Numbered from the stretch's first letter, positions 9,780-19,242 are shown. The stretch: DNA of 64,000 nt from Limosilactobacillus caccae (GCF_900156885.1 NZ_FTOY01000010.1:62001-126000); one strand, 5' to 3'. The notes: generated by a model not told the origin, from the sequence alone. Made by a program: numbers and translations.

Positions 9780-9816
9780 CAAGTACCTTACAAGAAAATA
9801 TTTAAAGGGGAACTAA

Positions 9817-12477
9817 ATGAAAGAAAAATACCAACTGACTTCTACTGAAGTAAAACAGGAGTACCACTTAACTGATTTTACGCACGGGTTAAGTGAAAGC
9901 GATGCACAAACTCGCCTGCAACAAGACGGGCCAAACATGATTGAAGTTAAGCCGACGCCGAAGTGGAAAATGTTTCTCCGCCAGTTTAACAACATCGTCA
10001 TCTATATCCTGCTTGTTGCTACCTTACTGACAATCTTAATTGGTCACTACACCGATGCCATCGTGATTGGGGCCGTTGTTTTCCTTAACTCTTTAATTGG
10101 CTACTTCCAAGAATCAAGTGCAGCCAATGCCCTTGCTAAGATTAAGGAAATGATGGCCCAACACGCAACGGTCTACCGTGATGGTAAGCGGCAAGACATT
10201 GATGCGGCTGACCTTGTTTGCGGTGACGTTGTCTTCCTCGAAGCCGGGGATAACGTTCCCGCCGACCTCCGGATTGTCTCCGCTGACAACCTGCGGATTG
10301 AAGAATCGGCCCTCACCGGGGAGACCAATTCTGTGATTAAGACCGACGAAGCAATCACTGATAGTGACGTCCCGCTGGCCGACCGGGTTGACATGGCCTA
10401 CGCCTCTACTTCCGTAACAAGTGGTAGTGGTCTCGGGGTTGTTGTTGCCACTGCCGAAGATACGGAAATTGGTAAGATCTCAACTGAAGTAGCCCAGATC
10501 AAGCCAAAGAAGACGCCATTAACCAAGGAAATCGACCATGTCGGAAAAGTTGTTTCCTACATTACAATTGTCGCTTCCATAATTGTCTTCGTTGTCGGTT
10601 TTCTCCTGAAGATTTACTCCTTGCCAGCCCTCGCCCTCGCCGTCGTAGCAATGCTTGTGGGGGCCATTCCTGAAGGTTTACCAGCTATCACCTCTGTAAT
10701 TTTAGCCTTCGGGATCAGTAAGATGGCCAAGGAGCACCAGACAATTATCAAATCAATGCCCGCCGTGGAAACCCTCGGTTCAGTCGACGTAATTGCAACC
10801 GATAAGACCGGGACGCTGACCCGCAACGAAATGTCGACCATCGAAATGTGGATTGGTGACGACCATTACGATGTTACCGGGACCGGTTATGCGCCGACTG
10901 GTGAAATCCTTCTTAATAACAAGCCGGCAGCGTTAACCGAGAAGGTAAAGCTCTTTCTTGAAGCCGGTTTTCAAGCCAACGATACCGTGTTAACCGATGA
11001 AGGTGGAACCTGGCACATCAACGGTGAACCGACTGACGGGGCGTTTTTAACCCTTTACCATAAGGCATTTGGGGCTAACTACCAGTCCAAGTACAAGTCA
11101 ATTGACCTCCTGCCATTTGACTCTGACTACCGCTATATTGCAAAGCTGACCCAAGCACCAGACAGTGACCAGCAAGTCATCTTTGTTAAGGGTTCGCCAG
11201 ACAAGCTATTTGAAATGGCCGCTAAGGAAGATCCGCAGTTTGACACCGCTAAGTGGCAAAAACGGGTTGACGAATGGTCAAGTGCTGGGAAGCGGGTCAT
11301 CGCGGTCGGTTACCAGCCAGTTGAGGGGCAAACGTTAACGGAAGTCGAACATGACCACCTTTACCAAGGGATCCATTTACTTGGGCTAGCCGCCCTCCAG
11401 GATGCTCCACGGGAAGAAGTAATCGTTGCCCTAAAGCAAATGAACCGGGCCGGGGTTGCCGTTAAGATGATTACCGGGGACGATCCGCAGACTGCGCGCG
11501 CAATTGGTAAGCAACTTGGCTTGACTGATGGTCCGATCCACGCCATTACGGGTGCTGAATGGGACAAGCTGTCCGATAAGGAACGAGAAACAGTTGCCCT
11601 AAATACCCAGGTCTTTGCCCGGACAACTCCACAAAACAAGCTAGAAATCGTTGATGCCCTGCAAAAGCAGCAAAAGATTACCGCGATGGTCGGTGACGGG
11701 GTCAACGATGCCCCTGCCCTTAAGAAAGCAGATATCGGAATTTCGATGGGGATCAAGGGAACTGACGTCGCCAAGGACGCTGCTGATATGATCCTTGGTA
11801 ATGATAATTTTGCAACGATGGCCGCTGTCATTAAGGAAGGGCGGCGGATTTATGACAACATTAAAAAGAGTATCCTCTTCCTGTTGCCGACTTCCTTTGC
11901 CGAAGGATTAGTTGTTGCCTTCTCCATTTTAACCGGCCAACAAGTACCCCTTCAACCTGCACAGTTGCTCTGGATCAACTTAATTGCGGCCATTACCATC
12001 CAGTTTGCCTTCGTCTTTGAAAAGGCAGAAGACGGGATTATGGACCGGAAGCCACGCCCAGTCACCCAACGGTTGATGGGTAAGCATGACCTGATTCAAA
12101 TGGGCTACGTATCAGCCTTAATGGCAATTTTCGCCTTGATCGGTTATGAATGGTTCATTAATGCCGGTGCTGACGTTGTTAACGCCACAACGATGATGGT
12201 TAACACGATCGTCATTAGTAAGGCCTTCTACTTCTTCAGTATTCGGACTGCCCAGTACGGTCTTCCAGAAATCAAAACGATTGGCACAAAAGCGTGGGGA
12301 GTGATTGCCTTAATGGTAGTCTTCCAACTGATCCTCACCTATACCCCATTCATGCAGGTTGCCTTCCACGTTACTGGAATTAGCCTTGGCGAATGGTTGT
12401 TAGTTGTCGTCTTCTCCTGTTTAATCTTCCTCTGTGCAGAAGCAGACAAGTTTATTCGTTTTCGGAAAAATAACTAA
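9817..12477 (+). CDS. Cation-transporting P-type ATPase (P2A-like)
   Basis: An 886-residue P-type ATPase. It has the actuator TGET (SALTGETNSV), the phosphorylated Asp329 in DKTGTLT, the KGSPD nucleotide motif, and GDGVNDAPALKKADIGISMG. The N-terminal region aligns with Ca2+/Na+ type ATPases and helix 4 carries PEGLPA. Helix 6, however, reads NLIAAIT, so the aspartate found in the NxxTD site of SERCA-type calcium pumps is missing and the ion is uncertain. AAAGGGG precedes the ATG. It appears to be a single-gene unit. Confidence 0.88.
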   Translation: MKEKYQLTSTEVKQEYHLTDFTHGLSESDAQTRLQQDGPNMIEVKPTPKWKMFLRQFNNIVIYILLVATLLTILIGHYTDAIVIGAVVFLNSLIGYFQESSAANALAKIKEMMAQHATVYRDGKRQDIDAADLVCGDVVFLEAGDNVPADLRIVSADNLRIEESALTGETNSVIKTDEAITDSDVPLADRVDMAYASTSVTSGSGLGVVVATAEDTEIGKISTEVAQIKPKKTPLTKEIDHVGKVVSYITIVASIIVFVVGFLLKIYSLPALALAVVAMLVGAIPEGLPAITSVILAFGISKMAKEHQTIIKSMPAVETLGSVDVIATDKTGTLTRNEMSTIEMWIGDDHYDVTGTGYAPTGEILLNNKPAALTEKVKLFLEAGFQANDTVLTDEGGTWHINGEPTDGAFLTLYHKAFGANYQSKYKSIDLLPFDSDYRYIAKLTQAPDSDQQVIFVKGSPDKLFEMAAKEDPQFDTAKWQKRVDEWSSAGKRVIAVGYQPVEGQTLTEVEHDHLYQGIHLLGLAALQDAPREEVIVALKQMNRAGVAVKMITGDDPQTARAIGKQLGLTDGPIHAITGAEWDKLSDKERETVALNTQVFARTTPQNKLEIVDALQKQQKITAMVGDGVNDAPALKKADIGISMGIKGTDVAKDAADMILGNDNFATMAAVIKEGRRIYDNIKKSILFLLPTSFAEGLVVAFSILTGQQVPLQPAQLLWINLIAAITIQFAFVFEKAEDGIMDRKPRPVTQRLMGKHDLIQMGYVSALMAIFALIGYEWFINAGADVVNATTMMVNTIVISKAFYFFSIRTAQYGLPEIKTIGTKAWGVIALMVVFQLILTYTPFMQVAFHVTGISLGEWLLVVVFSCLIFLCAEADKFIRFRKNN

Positions 12478-12483
12478 TTAAAC

Positions 12484-12574
12484 AAAAAATCCCCTAATGG
12501 CTAAGCAAGGACAGCGCGTGGTTAAACCTAACCAGTTAGCTGATCTTCGTTCGCCGCTAGGGGGCTTTTTATTC
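12484..12574 (+). terminator. Branched terminator after the P-type ATPase
   Basis: CCCCTAATGGC pairs imperfectly with GCCGCTAGGGG followed by TTTTT. The 50-base loop carries a second hairpin, TGGTTA/TAACCA around AACC. It works as a terminator but is more elaborate than the others here. Confidence 0.6.
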
Positions 12575-12662
12575 GCGAATCGGCTGAATTGTAAACGGAC
12601 AATCTACCAGAAATGGTATACAATTAGATAGACATAATTAAACTAAAGGAATGAGCAACAAA

Positions 12663-13310
12663 ATGGCACACCAAATTAATAACTTCATTTTCGATATTGA
12701 CGGCACCCTAATTGATACCCTCGACATGTATATGCCGGCAATGATCGAAATTCTCGACAAGTATGGCTACCCCGTGGCCCCTGATAAAGTCGAACAGACG
12801 AAACACGACCTCTTTGGAATTACCGGGGTCGATGCACTGCGGCTTGCGGGAATCCCTGAAGAAAAAATTCCGGCGATGCGTGACGACTGGTTTAAGCTCG
12901 CTTACGAACGGGCTGACCGGACCAAGGTCATTGACGGGATACCGGAAATGTTACAGGCACTCGCTGACCGGGATGGTGCGGAAATTGCCATTGCAACTTC
13001 TAAGATTCCCGAAGAATTTGATAAGTACTTTGTCAATAAGTATGACTTCGCCAAGCTCTTTAACGTTGCCATCACTTCCGCTGATACCGAAAAGCACAAG
13101 CCTGCTCCGGACCCAATTCTCGCTGCGATGGAGCGAATGGGAGCCGATCCGGCAACAACCGTGTACGTTGGTGACACCATTAACGACTTGAAGGCTGCCC
13201 ATGCTGCCGGCGTCAAATTTGCTGGGGCCCTCTATGGTTCAGCTAAGCCAGAAAGCATTGCCGACGCTGACTTCCCACTGGAGAAGCCAAGTGATTTATT
13301 GAAGATTTAA
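12663..13310 (+). CDS. HAD-superfamily hydrolase, phosphoglycolate-phosphatase-like
   Basis: A 215-residue HAD subfamily IA phosphatase. Motif I is FDIDGTLIDT with nucleophile and acid Asp, motif II is IATSKIP, the motif III lysine is in KHKPAPDP, and motif IV is YVGDTINDL. The helical cap lies between motifs I and II. The start is uncertain: the ATG at 12651 touches its AAAGGA site, so I prefer the ATG at 12663, which puts motif I near the N terminus as usual. The substrate is a small phosphomonoester that I cannot specify. Confidence 0.85.
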   Translation: MAHQINNFIFDIDGTLIDTLDMYMPAMIEILDKYGYPVAPDKVEQTKHDLFGITGVDALRLAGIPEEKIPAMRDDWFKLAYERADRTKVIDGIPEMLQALADRDGAEIAIATSKIPEEFDKYFVNKYDFAKLFNVAITSADTEKHKPAPDPILAAMERMGADPATTVYVGDTINDLKAAHAAGVKFAGALYGSAKPESIADADFPLEKPSDLLKI

Positions 13311-13315
13311 AATAG

Positions 13316-13349
13316 CAACGAGGCCGAGCTAACTTCCGGCCTCGTTATT
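13316..13349 (+). terminator. Terminator after the HAD gene
   Basis: AACGAGGCCG pairs with CGGCCTCGTT, followed by a T-rich stretch. It lies between convergent genes. Confidence 0.7.
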
Positions 13350-13392
13350 CATTTTAAATATATTACGGTCTAATCGCCTAGCTGCGAGGATG

Positions 13393-14475
13393 TTAATCCT
13401 TCTTGCCAAACAAAGCGGCCATCTTTGCTGCTACTTCAGGGTCGAGACTATCCGCCAGGGTACTCTCGTCCTTTTTTTGTTCACTTTGCTGGTTCTCAAT
13501 GGTTTGCTTCAATTCGTCGGCAACTGCCTGTTCCCCGACTTCAATCGGGTTGACCGTCAAGCGACCACCAGCAGCATCTGCATGCCCACCGCCGTTAAAG
13601 TACTTTTCGGCAAATTTGGCAACGTCTAGCTTGCCGTTACTCCGGAGCGATACACTCACCGGGCTGATAACCAGCGCCGCATCAACTTCTGGGTTCTGTT
13701 CTAATAGCTCGTGAGCAATCTCTGACTTATAATCACTCGCATACACGATGCCAAACTTGTGGCCAGCGAGTGTCGTTACTAGCACATCCTTTAGGTGACT
13801 CTTTAAATACTTTGCCCGCCGTTCATTAAGGGTCCTGATTAACAGGCGGTTTGCGGCTTGGTACTCTTGCCAGCTGGTTGCAAAAACATTTTGGACAAAT
13901 TCTTCTGAATCCTGAAGGGGGTAAAACCAGAAAAGCTGGTCGAAGTCATCTGCATCGATCCGCTCTTGTTCTGCCATGTCAGGATCGTTTTGCCAGTCCC
14001 AGGTATCATATGCCCGAATCAGCTCAACCAAGTATGCCAACTCGCGCCGCCGCTGTTCAGCAAGTTCATTAAAGTGGGGCTGCCCGGTAAGCCAGTCCCA
14101 TACCAAACTAGTCGCGCTTGGATTTATCTTCTCGTCAGCAGGGCCGATGCTGTTGGCAGCATACTTTTGCCGTAGTTCCGCTTCACTTTCGTGGTGGTCA
14201 AATACCAGCCAGTGGTTAGCAAATTTATCATTTAACTGTTTAAACGAATAATCGCTATCAGGCGTCATGTCCATGATGTACACGTCGGTGAACCGGCCAA
14301 CCTCGGCACTTTGCATCCACTGGCCCAGTTCTTCGTCAATCCGACCAGCGCCACAATTTGTCATGTCAAATTCAACATCTGGAAACATTACCGGTTGAAC
14401 CGTCTTTAATAATAGTGGGGCCCCGAACCCGTCTAAGTCGTTATGGGAAAATAATTTAATTAACCGCTTTGCCAT
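13393..14475 (-). CDS. DHH-family phosphoesterase, probable nanoRNase (NrnB/YngD-like)
   Basis: A 360-residue DHH/DHHA1 phosphoesterase. SHNDLDG near the N terminus and FDHHES (about residues 92-97) bind metal; the DHHA1 domain ends with GGGHADAAGG. The block YDTWDW and the Y-x-S-E-I segment (YASDYKSEIAHELL) match what I recall of Bacillus NrnB, which degrades short oligoribonucleotides to mononucleotides. The C-terminal 45 residues are charged and low in complexity. An alternative role is pAp or cyclic dinucleotide cleavage. Confidence 0.8.
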   Translation of the reverse strand: MAKRLIKLFSHNDLDGFGAPLLLKTVQPVMFPDVEFDMTNCGAGRIDEELGQWMQSAEVGRFTDVYIMDMTPDSDYSFKQLNDKFANHWLVFDHHESEAELRQKYAANSIGPADEKINPSATSLVWDWLTGQPHFNELAEQRRRELAYLVELIRAYDTWDWQNDPDMAEQERIDADDFDQLFWFYPLQDSEEFVQNVFATSWQEYQAANRLLIRTLNERRAKYLKSHLKDVLVTTLAGHKFGIVYASDYKSEIAHELLEQNPEVDAALVISPVSVSLRSNGKLDVAKFAEKYFNGGGHADAAGGRLTVNPIEVGEQAVADELKQTIENQQSEQKKDESTLADSLDPEVAAKMAALFGKKD

Positions 14476-14591
14476 TTTGATCCCCTCACAATTTTTAGTC
14501 TGCTCATATTATACCCTACATTCGTATTAACTGACAGAATCGCCGGTAACTGCTATCATTGATACCAGTAGTTTACAAAGGAGAAATGATC

Positions 14592-15845
14592 ATGCAAATT
14601 TACGATTATCGTCAAGAATTAATCGAACTGCTTGAAAACACAGCAGCAGATCCAACAAGTTTAAAGCAAACCCAACGTAGTCTCACCATCATCCTCAATA
14701 TTTTAAACCACTATGATGGTGCCAAAAGTGACGCGGAACCTGCTCCCCGGTTTATCCAACGGCAAACCCGTCCCGCGTTTTCAGGTAACCAGCAAGAGAT
14801 GCCAACGAAGGCACGGAAAGTGTTAAAGTCGCTGTTAACTGGTCCTACCGAAAAGCCAGTAAAGGCCCCCGTTGCGACCCCCGCGTCAGCGGTTAATACA
14901 GCGCCAGAAGCGCCTAAAGAAATCAGTGAAGAAGAACGGCTCGCTGCTGATGACCGCTACCTCGTTCACCGTAAGCTCAGCGGTGCAGAAATAAACCACC
15001 GCTACTACCCAGAAGCAGTCCTCCACGCCCTGCACTTTCCAATTGAAGATGGCGATATTGTTGAGCTAGACCGCGAGCAAAAAGTCCGCGGTTTGCCAGC
15101 TATCCGCCGGGTCACTGGTGACCACCTCCTGGCATATGAACCAACCAAGATTAACGTTATCGAGTATGGGGGATTGAAGCAAGTACCCGGCTCTGACGTT
15201 CTCCAAATCAGCAGCACCCTAAAGGGGAACTCAATCATTGATGAAAATTCCGCCAATACAGTTGTCGTCGACCCATTCAAGTACCCTGGCCGCAACCTTA
15301 AAGCAGGAATGGTTGTCGACTTTGCTTACTATGACAAGGGAAACGGCCTGGCTGATGCTAAGGATGGTGCCATCCGGTGGATCCACGAGAAGCAAGACTA
15401 CGACACCACCAAGCAGCCCAAGAAGGTTAAGGTGGTCAAGAAGGTCAGCCATCCCCGCCATGACTACGAAAAGAAGTTAGACTATGACCTTCACCAGCGG
15501 ACAGTGCTTGTTATCACTGGTGTCCGTGATAAGGTCAAGGGACTTAAACCAGTCATCGACAAACACCACGGGATTTTCCACGGGCTTGATGCTTCTGCCG
15601 AAGAAAAGGTTTCAAGCAGCAAGTTAAAACGGGAAATTCGTGACGCCGACTTCGTAATTGTCTGCATCGATGCCATTCACCACCGGATTAGCCAGCTCGC
15701 CAACCACCATGCTAAGCGGTATGAAAAGCCGTTAGCAATCGCTAATGTGACCTCCAACATGGGGGTTGAACGCGCAGTTGCCCGGGCATTAAACGGTGAT
15801 CCCGCCTATGCGGAAAGTAGTGAAAAAATCGTAACTTCAAAGTAA
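14592..15845 (+). CDS. DUF2325 domain protein
   Basis: A 417-residue protein whose C-terminal 100 residues form a DUF2325 fold (VLVITGVRDKVKG, then DFVIVCIDAIHHRISQLA), a Rossmann-like domain of unknown role. The N terminus starts with a short helical segment, then a variable linker rich in Ala, Pro and Lys, then a central beta-rich region (about residues 115-300). I start at 14592, eight bases after AAAGGAG. I do not assign a function. Confidence 0.75.
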   Translation: MQIYDYRQELIELLENTAADPTSLKQTQRSLTIILNILNHYDGAKSDAEPAPRFIQRQTRPAFSGNQQEMPTKARKVLKSLLTGPTEKPVKAPVATPASAVNTAPEAPKEISEEERLAADDRYLVHRKLSGAEINHRYYPEAVLHALHFPIEDGDIVELDREQKVRGLPAIRRVTGDHLLAYEPTKINVIEYGGLKQVPGSDVLQISSTLKGNSIIDENSANTVVVDPFKYPGRNLKAGMVVDFAYYDKGNGLADAKDGAIRWIHEKQDYDTTKQPKKVKVVKKVSHPRHDYEKKLDYDLHQRTVLVITGVRDKVKGLKPVIDKHHGIFHGLDASAEEKVSSSKLKREIRDADFVIVCIDAIHHRISQLANHHAKRYEKPLAIANVTSNMGVERAVARALNGDPAYAESSEKIVTSK

Positions 15846-15859
15846 TTTGAAAATTGTTG

Positions 15860-15887
15860 TTGACATTTATTAAAATTAGATTAGAAT
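15860..15887 (+). promoter_or_regulatory. Promoter of the brnQ T-box transcript
   Basis: TTGACA at 15860 and TAGAAT at 15882 with 16 bases between them, just ahead of the T-box leader. Confidence 0.7.
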
Positions 15888-15899
15888 AATTAACAACAA

Positions 15900-16185
15900 T
15901 TTAATTATTCGATCGCAATGAGAAAGAAGAGTAAGTTAAAGGAAAGCTTCAGCGAGTCTCGTAATGGTGTGAGGAGACAGCCTAACCCTTTAAGTGAAAA
16001 TCACTTTCGAGTCTAAAGCTTAAGTTTTCCAGTAAGCCTTAGTGGTAACACCCATTATCGTGTCAGCGTATCGCCGGTTAACGGCCGTACGTGTGAGGTA
16101 TTGCTAGTAATAGCAGTGCAAAGATAGGGTGGTACCACGCTCAGCGTCCCTTAGCCAACTTGGTTTGGCTAAGGGACTTTTTTGT
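15900..16185 (+). promoter_or_regulatory. T-box leader, isoleucine specifier
   Basis: Stem I contains the AGTA loop-E strand and GGTGTGAGGAGAC. The specifier loop reads GAAAATCA with ATC (Ile) at 16000-16002. The antiterminator has the canonical AGGGTGGTACCACG (16126-16139). The terminator (16146-16184) pairs GTCCCTTAGCCA with TGGCTAAGGGAC before T7. Uncharged tRNA-Ile would favour readthrough into brnQ. Confidence 0.92.
16146..16184 (+). terminator. T-box intrinsic terminator
   Basis: A perfect 12-base-pair stem with a nine-base loop and T7, the regulated terminator of the T-box. Confidence 0.9.
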
Positions 16186-16208
16186 TGGGATCAGTTTGGA
16201 GGAATAAC

Positions 16209-17594
16209 ATGCCAGATTTAACATCACGCAAGTTAACATTTAAAAATTACTTAGTTGTTGCATCCCTATTGTTCGGCCTATTTTTCGGTGCCGGTAACCT
16301 TATTTTCCCCCTTCACCTGGGTCAACTTGCCGGGAGTCACTGGGGAATGGCCGCAAGCGGTTTTCTTATCACCGGGGTATTACTTCCCCTCCTGTCTGTC
16401 CTTGCCGTCGCTGTTACCCGGGCAGAGGGAGTCTTTGATATCGGTCGCCCCCTCGGTGTTGGTTTTGCCCTGGTCTTCATGGTCCTAATTCACGCCACCA
16501 TCGGCCCACTCTTTGGTACGCCACGGACAGCGACGGTCTCCTTTACCGTTGGCCTGGCGCCCTTCGTTGATAAGCAATACCACTCACTGGCCCTGCTCTT
16601 ATTTTCCGCCTTATTCTTTACCGCGGCCTTCTTCTTCTCCTACCGGGAAAATAATATTCTTGCAAACATCGGGAAGGTTCTTAATCCTGTCTTTTTAGCA
16701 CTCTTATTCCTAGTATTTGTCGTTGCTTTTGCAAAACCACTTGGTAACCCGGCAACCGCTCCGACTACCAGCGCCTATGTCCATGGCGCTTTGACTAACG
16801 GTTTTCTCGAAGGCTATAACACAATGGATGCCCTGGCCGGCTTAGCATTCGGGGTAACAGTAGTGACCGCCATTCGCTCAATGGGGCAACGATCCGCAAA
16901 GGCTGTTTCCAAAGTCGTTGCGAAGGCCGGGCTCCTGTCAATGAGTGCTGTTGCTTTCATCTACTTACTTTTGATCCTTCTTGGAGCAATGTCTCTGGGG
17001 CGTTTCAAGGTTTCTCCTGACGGTGGGGTTGCGTTTAACCAGTTAGTTAATGCCTATGCCGGTGCCTTTGGCCAGGTTGTCTTAGCATTCTTATTAACTG
17101 TTACTTGTCTAACCACCGCTGTCGGACTAGTTGCTGCTTTTGCCCAGGATTTTCACAAGCACTTCCCGAAAGTTTCCTACCATACCTGGCTAGGCCTCTC
17201 ATGCTTAGCATCATTTCTCACCGCTAATTTTGGTTTGGATACCATCATCGCCTGGTCAACCCCAATGTTGATGTTCCTTTACCCCCTCGCAATGGTCCTT
17301 ATCCTCTTATCCGTTAGCTCACCGCTATTTAACCGTGACGGGGTTGTCTACTTCTTCGTCGTTCTCTTCACTGTCATGCCAGCATTAGGTGACATGGTCG
17401 TTGCCTTCCCGGCAGTCGTAAGCCACAGTAGTTTGGGCCTGGCCGTTGCCGGTTGGCGGGCTGCCCTTCCCCTTGCAAGCATGGGCCTTTCCTGGCTAGT
17501 TCCAGCGCTAGTCGGCCTCGGCGTCGGATTATTAGTCCACTGGTACCGGCGACAACAAGTAACCGCTACTAACATGCAAAGCGAAGCAAAATAA
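16209..17594 (+). CDS. brnQ: Branched-chain amino acid:cation symporter
   Basis: A 461-residue LIVCS-family carrier with about twelve helices. The family signature FGLFFGAGNLIFPLHLGQ lies at about residues 22-39. It imports Leu, Ile and Val with Na+ or H+. The start at 16209 follows TTTGGAGG by seven bases; an upstream in-frame ATG at 16182 lies inside the terminator. The Ile T-box in front ties its expression to isoleucine supply. Confidence 0.95.
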   Translation: MPDLTSRKLTFKNYLVVASLLFGLFFGAGNLIFPLHLGQLAGSHWGMAASGFLITGVLLPLLSVLAVAVTRAEGVFDIGRPLGVGFALVFMVLIHATIGPLFGTPRTATVSFTVGLAPFVDKQYHSLALLLFSALFFTAAFFFSYRENNILANIGKVLNPVFLALLFLVFVVAFAKPLGNPATAPTTSAYVHGALTNGFLEGYNTMDALAGLAFGVTVVTAIRSMGQRSAKAVSKVVAKAGLLSMSAVAFIYLLLILLGAMSLGRFKVSPDGGVAFNQLVNAYAGAFGQVVLAFLLTVTCLTTAVGLVAAFAQDFHKHFPKVSYHTWLGLSCLASFLTANFGLDTIIAWSTPMLMFLYPLAMVLILLSVSSPLFNRDGVVYFFVVLFTVMPALGDMVVAFPAVVSHSSLGLAVAGWRAALPLASMGLSWLVPALVGLGVGLLVHWYRRQQVTATNMQSEAK

Positions 17595-17613
17595 GCGCCT
17601 AGTATTATGATGA

Positions 17614-17660
17614 GTAAAAGGGTTAGCCAGTATTTGTCCCCGGCTAACCCTTTTACTGTT
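17614..17660 (+). terminator. Terminator after brnQ
   Basis: AGTAAAAGGGTTAGCC pairs with GGCTAACCCTTTTACT around a short loop. Confidence 0.8.
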
Positions 17661-17697
17661 GCAGCTTCTTTTTATCTGTTTTAATATTGGAGCTATT

Positions 17698-18477
17698 ATG
17701 AAAACTTCGCAACTTGATCAACATGAAATTACCCAATTAACCACTACTTATTCTGGTAGCGTCATTGTCTACGATTCAATCACCTCGACCCAAACGCGGG
17801 CGAAAGAACTCTTGCAGGCCGGCCTTTCAACTCCCTTCGCCGTCGCTGCTAACGCGCAAACTGCGGGCTATGGGCAGCAGGGGCGGCACTTCTTTTCACC
17901 TGCCAATACCGGTCTTTACTTTTCCCTGGTCTTTCCCCTCTCAACGGGAACATTCCCCCAAAACATTGGTTTACTAACAACCGGGATGACCGTTGTTGTG
18001 GGTACCGCCTTAACGGACTTTTACCCCCAAAGCAATCTCGCGTACAAGTGGGTCAATGATATTTACCTCGATGGTAAAAAAGTCTGTGGAATTATTACCG
18101 AACTTAAAAAGGTGGAAGACCAGTTTGTGGGAATCATTGGTGTGGGGATCAACCTCGCAACCGCCACTTTCCCTACAGGACTTATAAATAAAGCACAGGC
18201 GATGGACCCCCAAAGAGCCATCAACCGTAACCACCTACTAGCGGCAATATTAAATGCAGCAGCAACTTTTCTGCCACATTACCAATCAGGAACTTTCCTG
18301 CCAGAATACCGCCAACGTTCACTTGTATTAGGAAAAAAGATCACTATTCACTGTGGTCAGCAGTTAATCAGTGGTAAGGCAACCGCGATTGATTCTTACG
18401 GGCAGCTGGTTCTCGAAGACCAAGCTGGCCACCTGCACAGCTTTGCTAGCGGTGAAGTGACAAAGGTTGAGATATAA
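17698..18477 (+). CDS. birA: Biotin--[acetyl-CoA-carboxylase] ligase, monofunctional
   Basis: A 259-residue biotin protein ligase. GYGQQGRHFFSP is the family's biotinyl-AMP binding loop, and KWVNDIYLDGKKVCGIITE contains the conserved lysine and glycine-rich strand. A C-terminal SH3-like domain follows (about residues 210-259). There is no N-terminal helix-turn-helix domain, so this is the non-repressor form. TTGGAG precedes the ATG at 17698. It attaches biotin to carboxyl carrier proteins. Confidence 0.93.
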   Translation: MKTSQLDQHEITQLTTTYSGSVIVYDSITSTQTRAKELLQAGLSTPFAVAANAQTAGYGQQGRHFFSPANTGLYFSLVFPLSTGTFPQNIGLLTTGMTVVVGTALTDFYPQSNLAYKWVNDIYLDGKKVCGIITELKKVEDQFVGIIGVGINLATATFPTGLINKAQAMDPQRAINRNHLLAAILNAAATFLPHYQSGTFLPEYRQRSLVLGKKITIHCGQQLISGKATAIDSYGQLVLEDQAGHLHSFASGEVTKVEI

Positions 18478-18481
18478 ATAG

Positions 18482-18531
18482 CTAAAAAAGAGTAGGCGAC
18501 ATTCTTTTTCAACGTCGCCTACTCTTTTTAT
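18482..18531. terminator. Bidirectional terminator between birA and the GH73 gene
   Basis: AAAAGAGTAGGCGAC and GTCGCCTACTCTTTTT form a long stem with T or A tracts on both sides, between convergent genes. Confidence 0.85.
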
Positions 18532-18543
18532 TCCCCGGGAAAT
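18530..18543. other. Noc-binding-site-like 14-mer
   Basis: ATTCCCCGGGAAAT differs at one position from the Bacillus Noc site ATTTCCCGGGAAAT. A second one-mismatch match is at 35818-35831. Both could be chance. Confidence 0.25.
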
Positions 18544-18552
18544 ATTTACCGG

Positions 18553-19146
18553 TTATTTCACATCATACTGGGTTAAGTTAAATTTCTTAATTGCATAAAT
18601 CAACTCATTCGCATAATTAGGGTCAGTCGCATAGCCATTTTTCTGCAACTCATTTGCTGCTGTTTGGTAATCATTTGTCTGAACCCCTCTAAAGCGGTGG
18701 TGGTTATCAGCAGTTCCGTTTACGATTAACTTGGTATGTGCATCAATGGAGTCTGCCCAGCGGTAATAGCTGGCAAAGTCCTGCTTAACATACTTCTTTT
18801 TCCCGTTAATATACTCGGTCGTGTACATCCGGACCTTGGGATCGTCCTTCGTTGCCTTAATTCCAAACAAGTTATTGTACTTATAAGCAAGCTTGCTGCG
18901 GCCCCAGTTTGATTCCGTTCCCGCCTGCGCAATCGTAATACTAGCAGGAATATGATAACGCCGCTGTTCCTGCTGGGCTGCTGGCGCAATCGTCTTAATA
19001 AATTGAGTGACTGTTATATCCTTCGGGTGCGTTTCCCGAGTAGTCTTGACCTGGGGTGATTCGTGAATCACTAATGCCACCATCCCAAACAAAACAATTA
19101 AGAATGCAAGCACACTTATAGCAATCACACGGTTTTCTTTTTGCAA
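18553..19146 (-). CDS. Membrane-anchored GH73 N-acetylglucosaminidase-type hydrolase
   Basis: A 197-residue protein with one N-terminal transmembrane helix (about residues 7-30) and an extracytoplasmic glucosaminidase domain. The family residues AQAGTESNWGRSKLA contain the catalytic Glu; NLFGIKA and the Tyr-rich FASYYRW segment follow, as in LytG/FlgJ-type enzymes. It would cut the glycan strands of peptidoglycan. I choose the TTG at 19146, eight bases after AAGAAGGA; the TTG at 19155 abuts that site. Confidence 0.85.
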   Translation of the reverse strand: MQKENRVIAISVLAFLIVLFGMVALVIHESPQVKTTRETHPKDITVTQFIKTIAPAAQQEQRRYHIPASITIAQAGTESNWGRSKLAYKYNNLFGIKATKDDPKVRMYTTEYINGKKKYVKQDFASYYRWADSIDAHTKLIVNGTADNHHRFRGVQTNDYQTAANELQKNGYATDPNYANELIYAIKKFNLTQYDVK

Positions 19147-19242
19147 AACTATCAATCCTTCTTTAGCAATATCGTCGCTAATTATAACCAGATAATCTTT
19201 AGAAAGCGAGGATCACGACCGCGGTTCACAAAAGTTTCATAA

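Noticed and set aside
9660-9816. yybP-ykoY (Mn2+) riboswitch before the P-type ATPase
   Set aside because: I looked for its conserved GGGGAGUAG-type and CUACUG-type segments and did not find them; only a simple hairpin is there.
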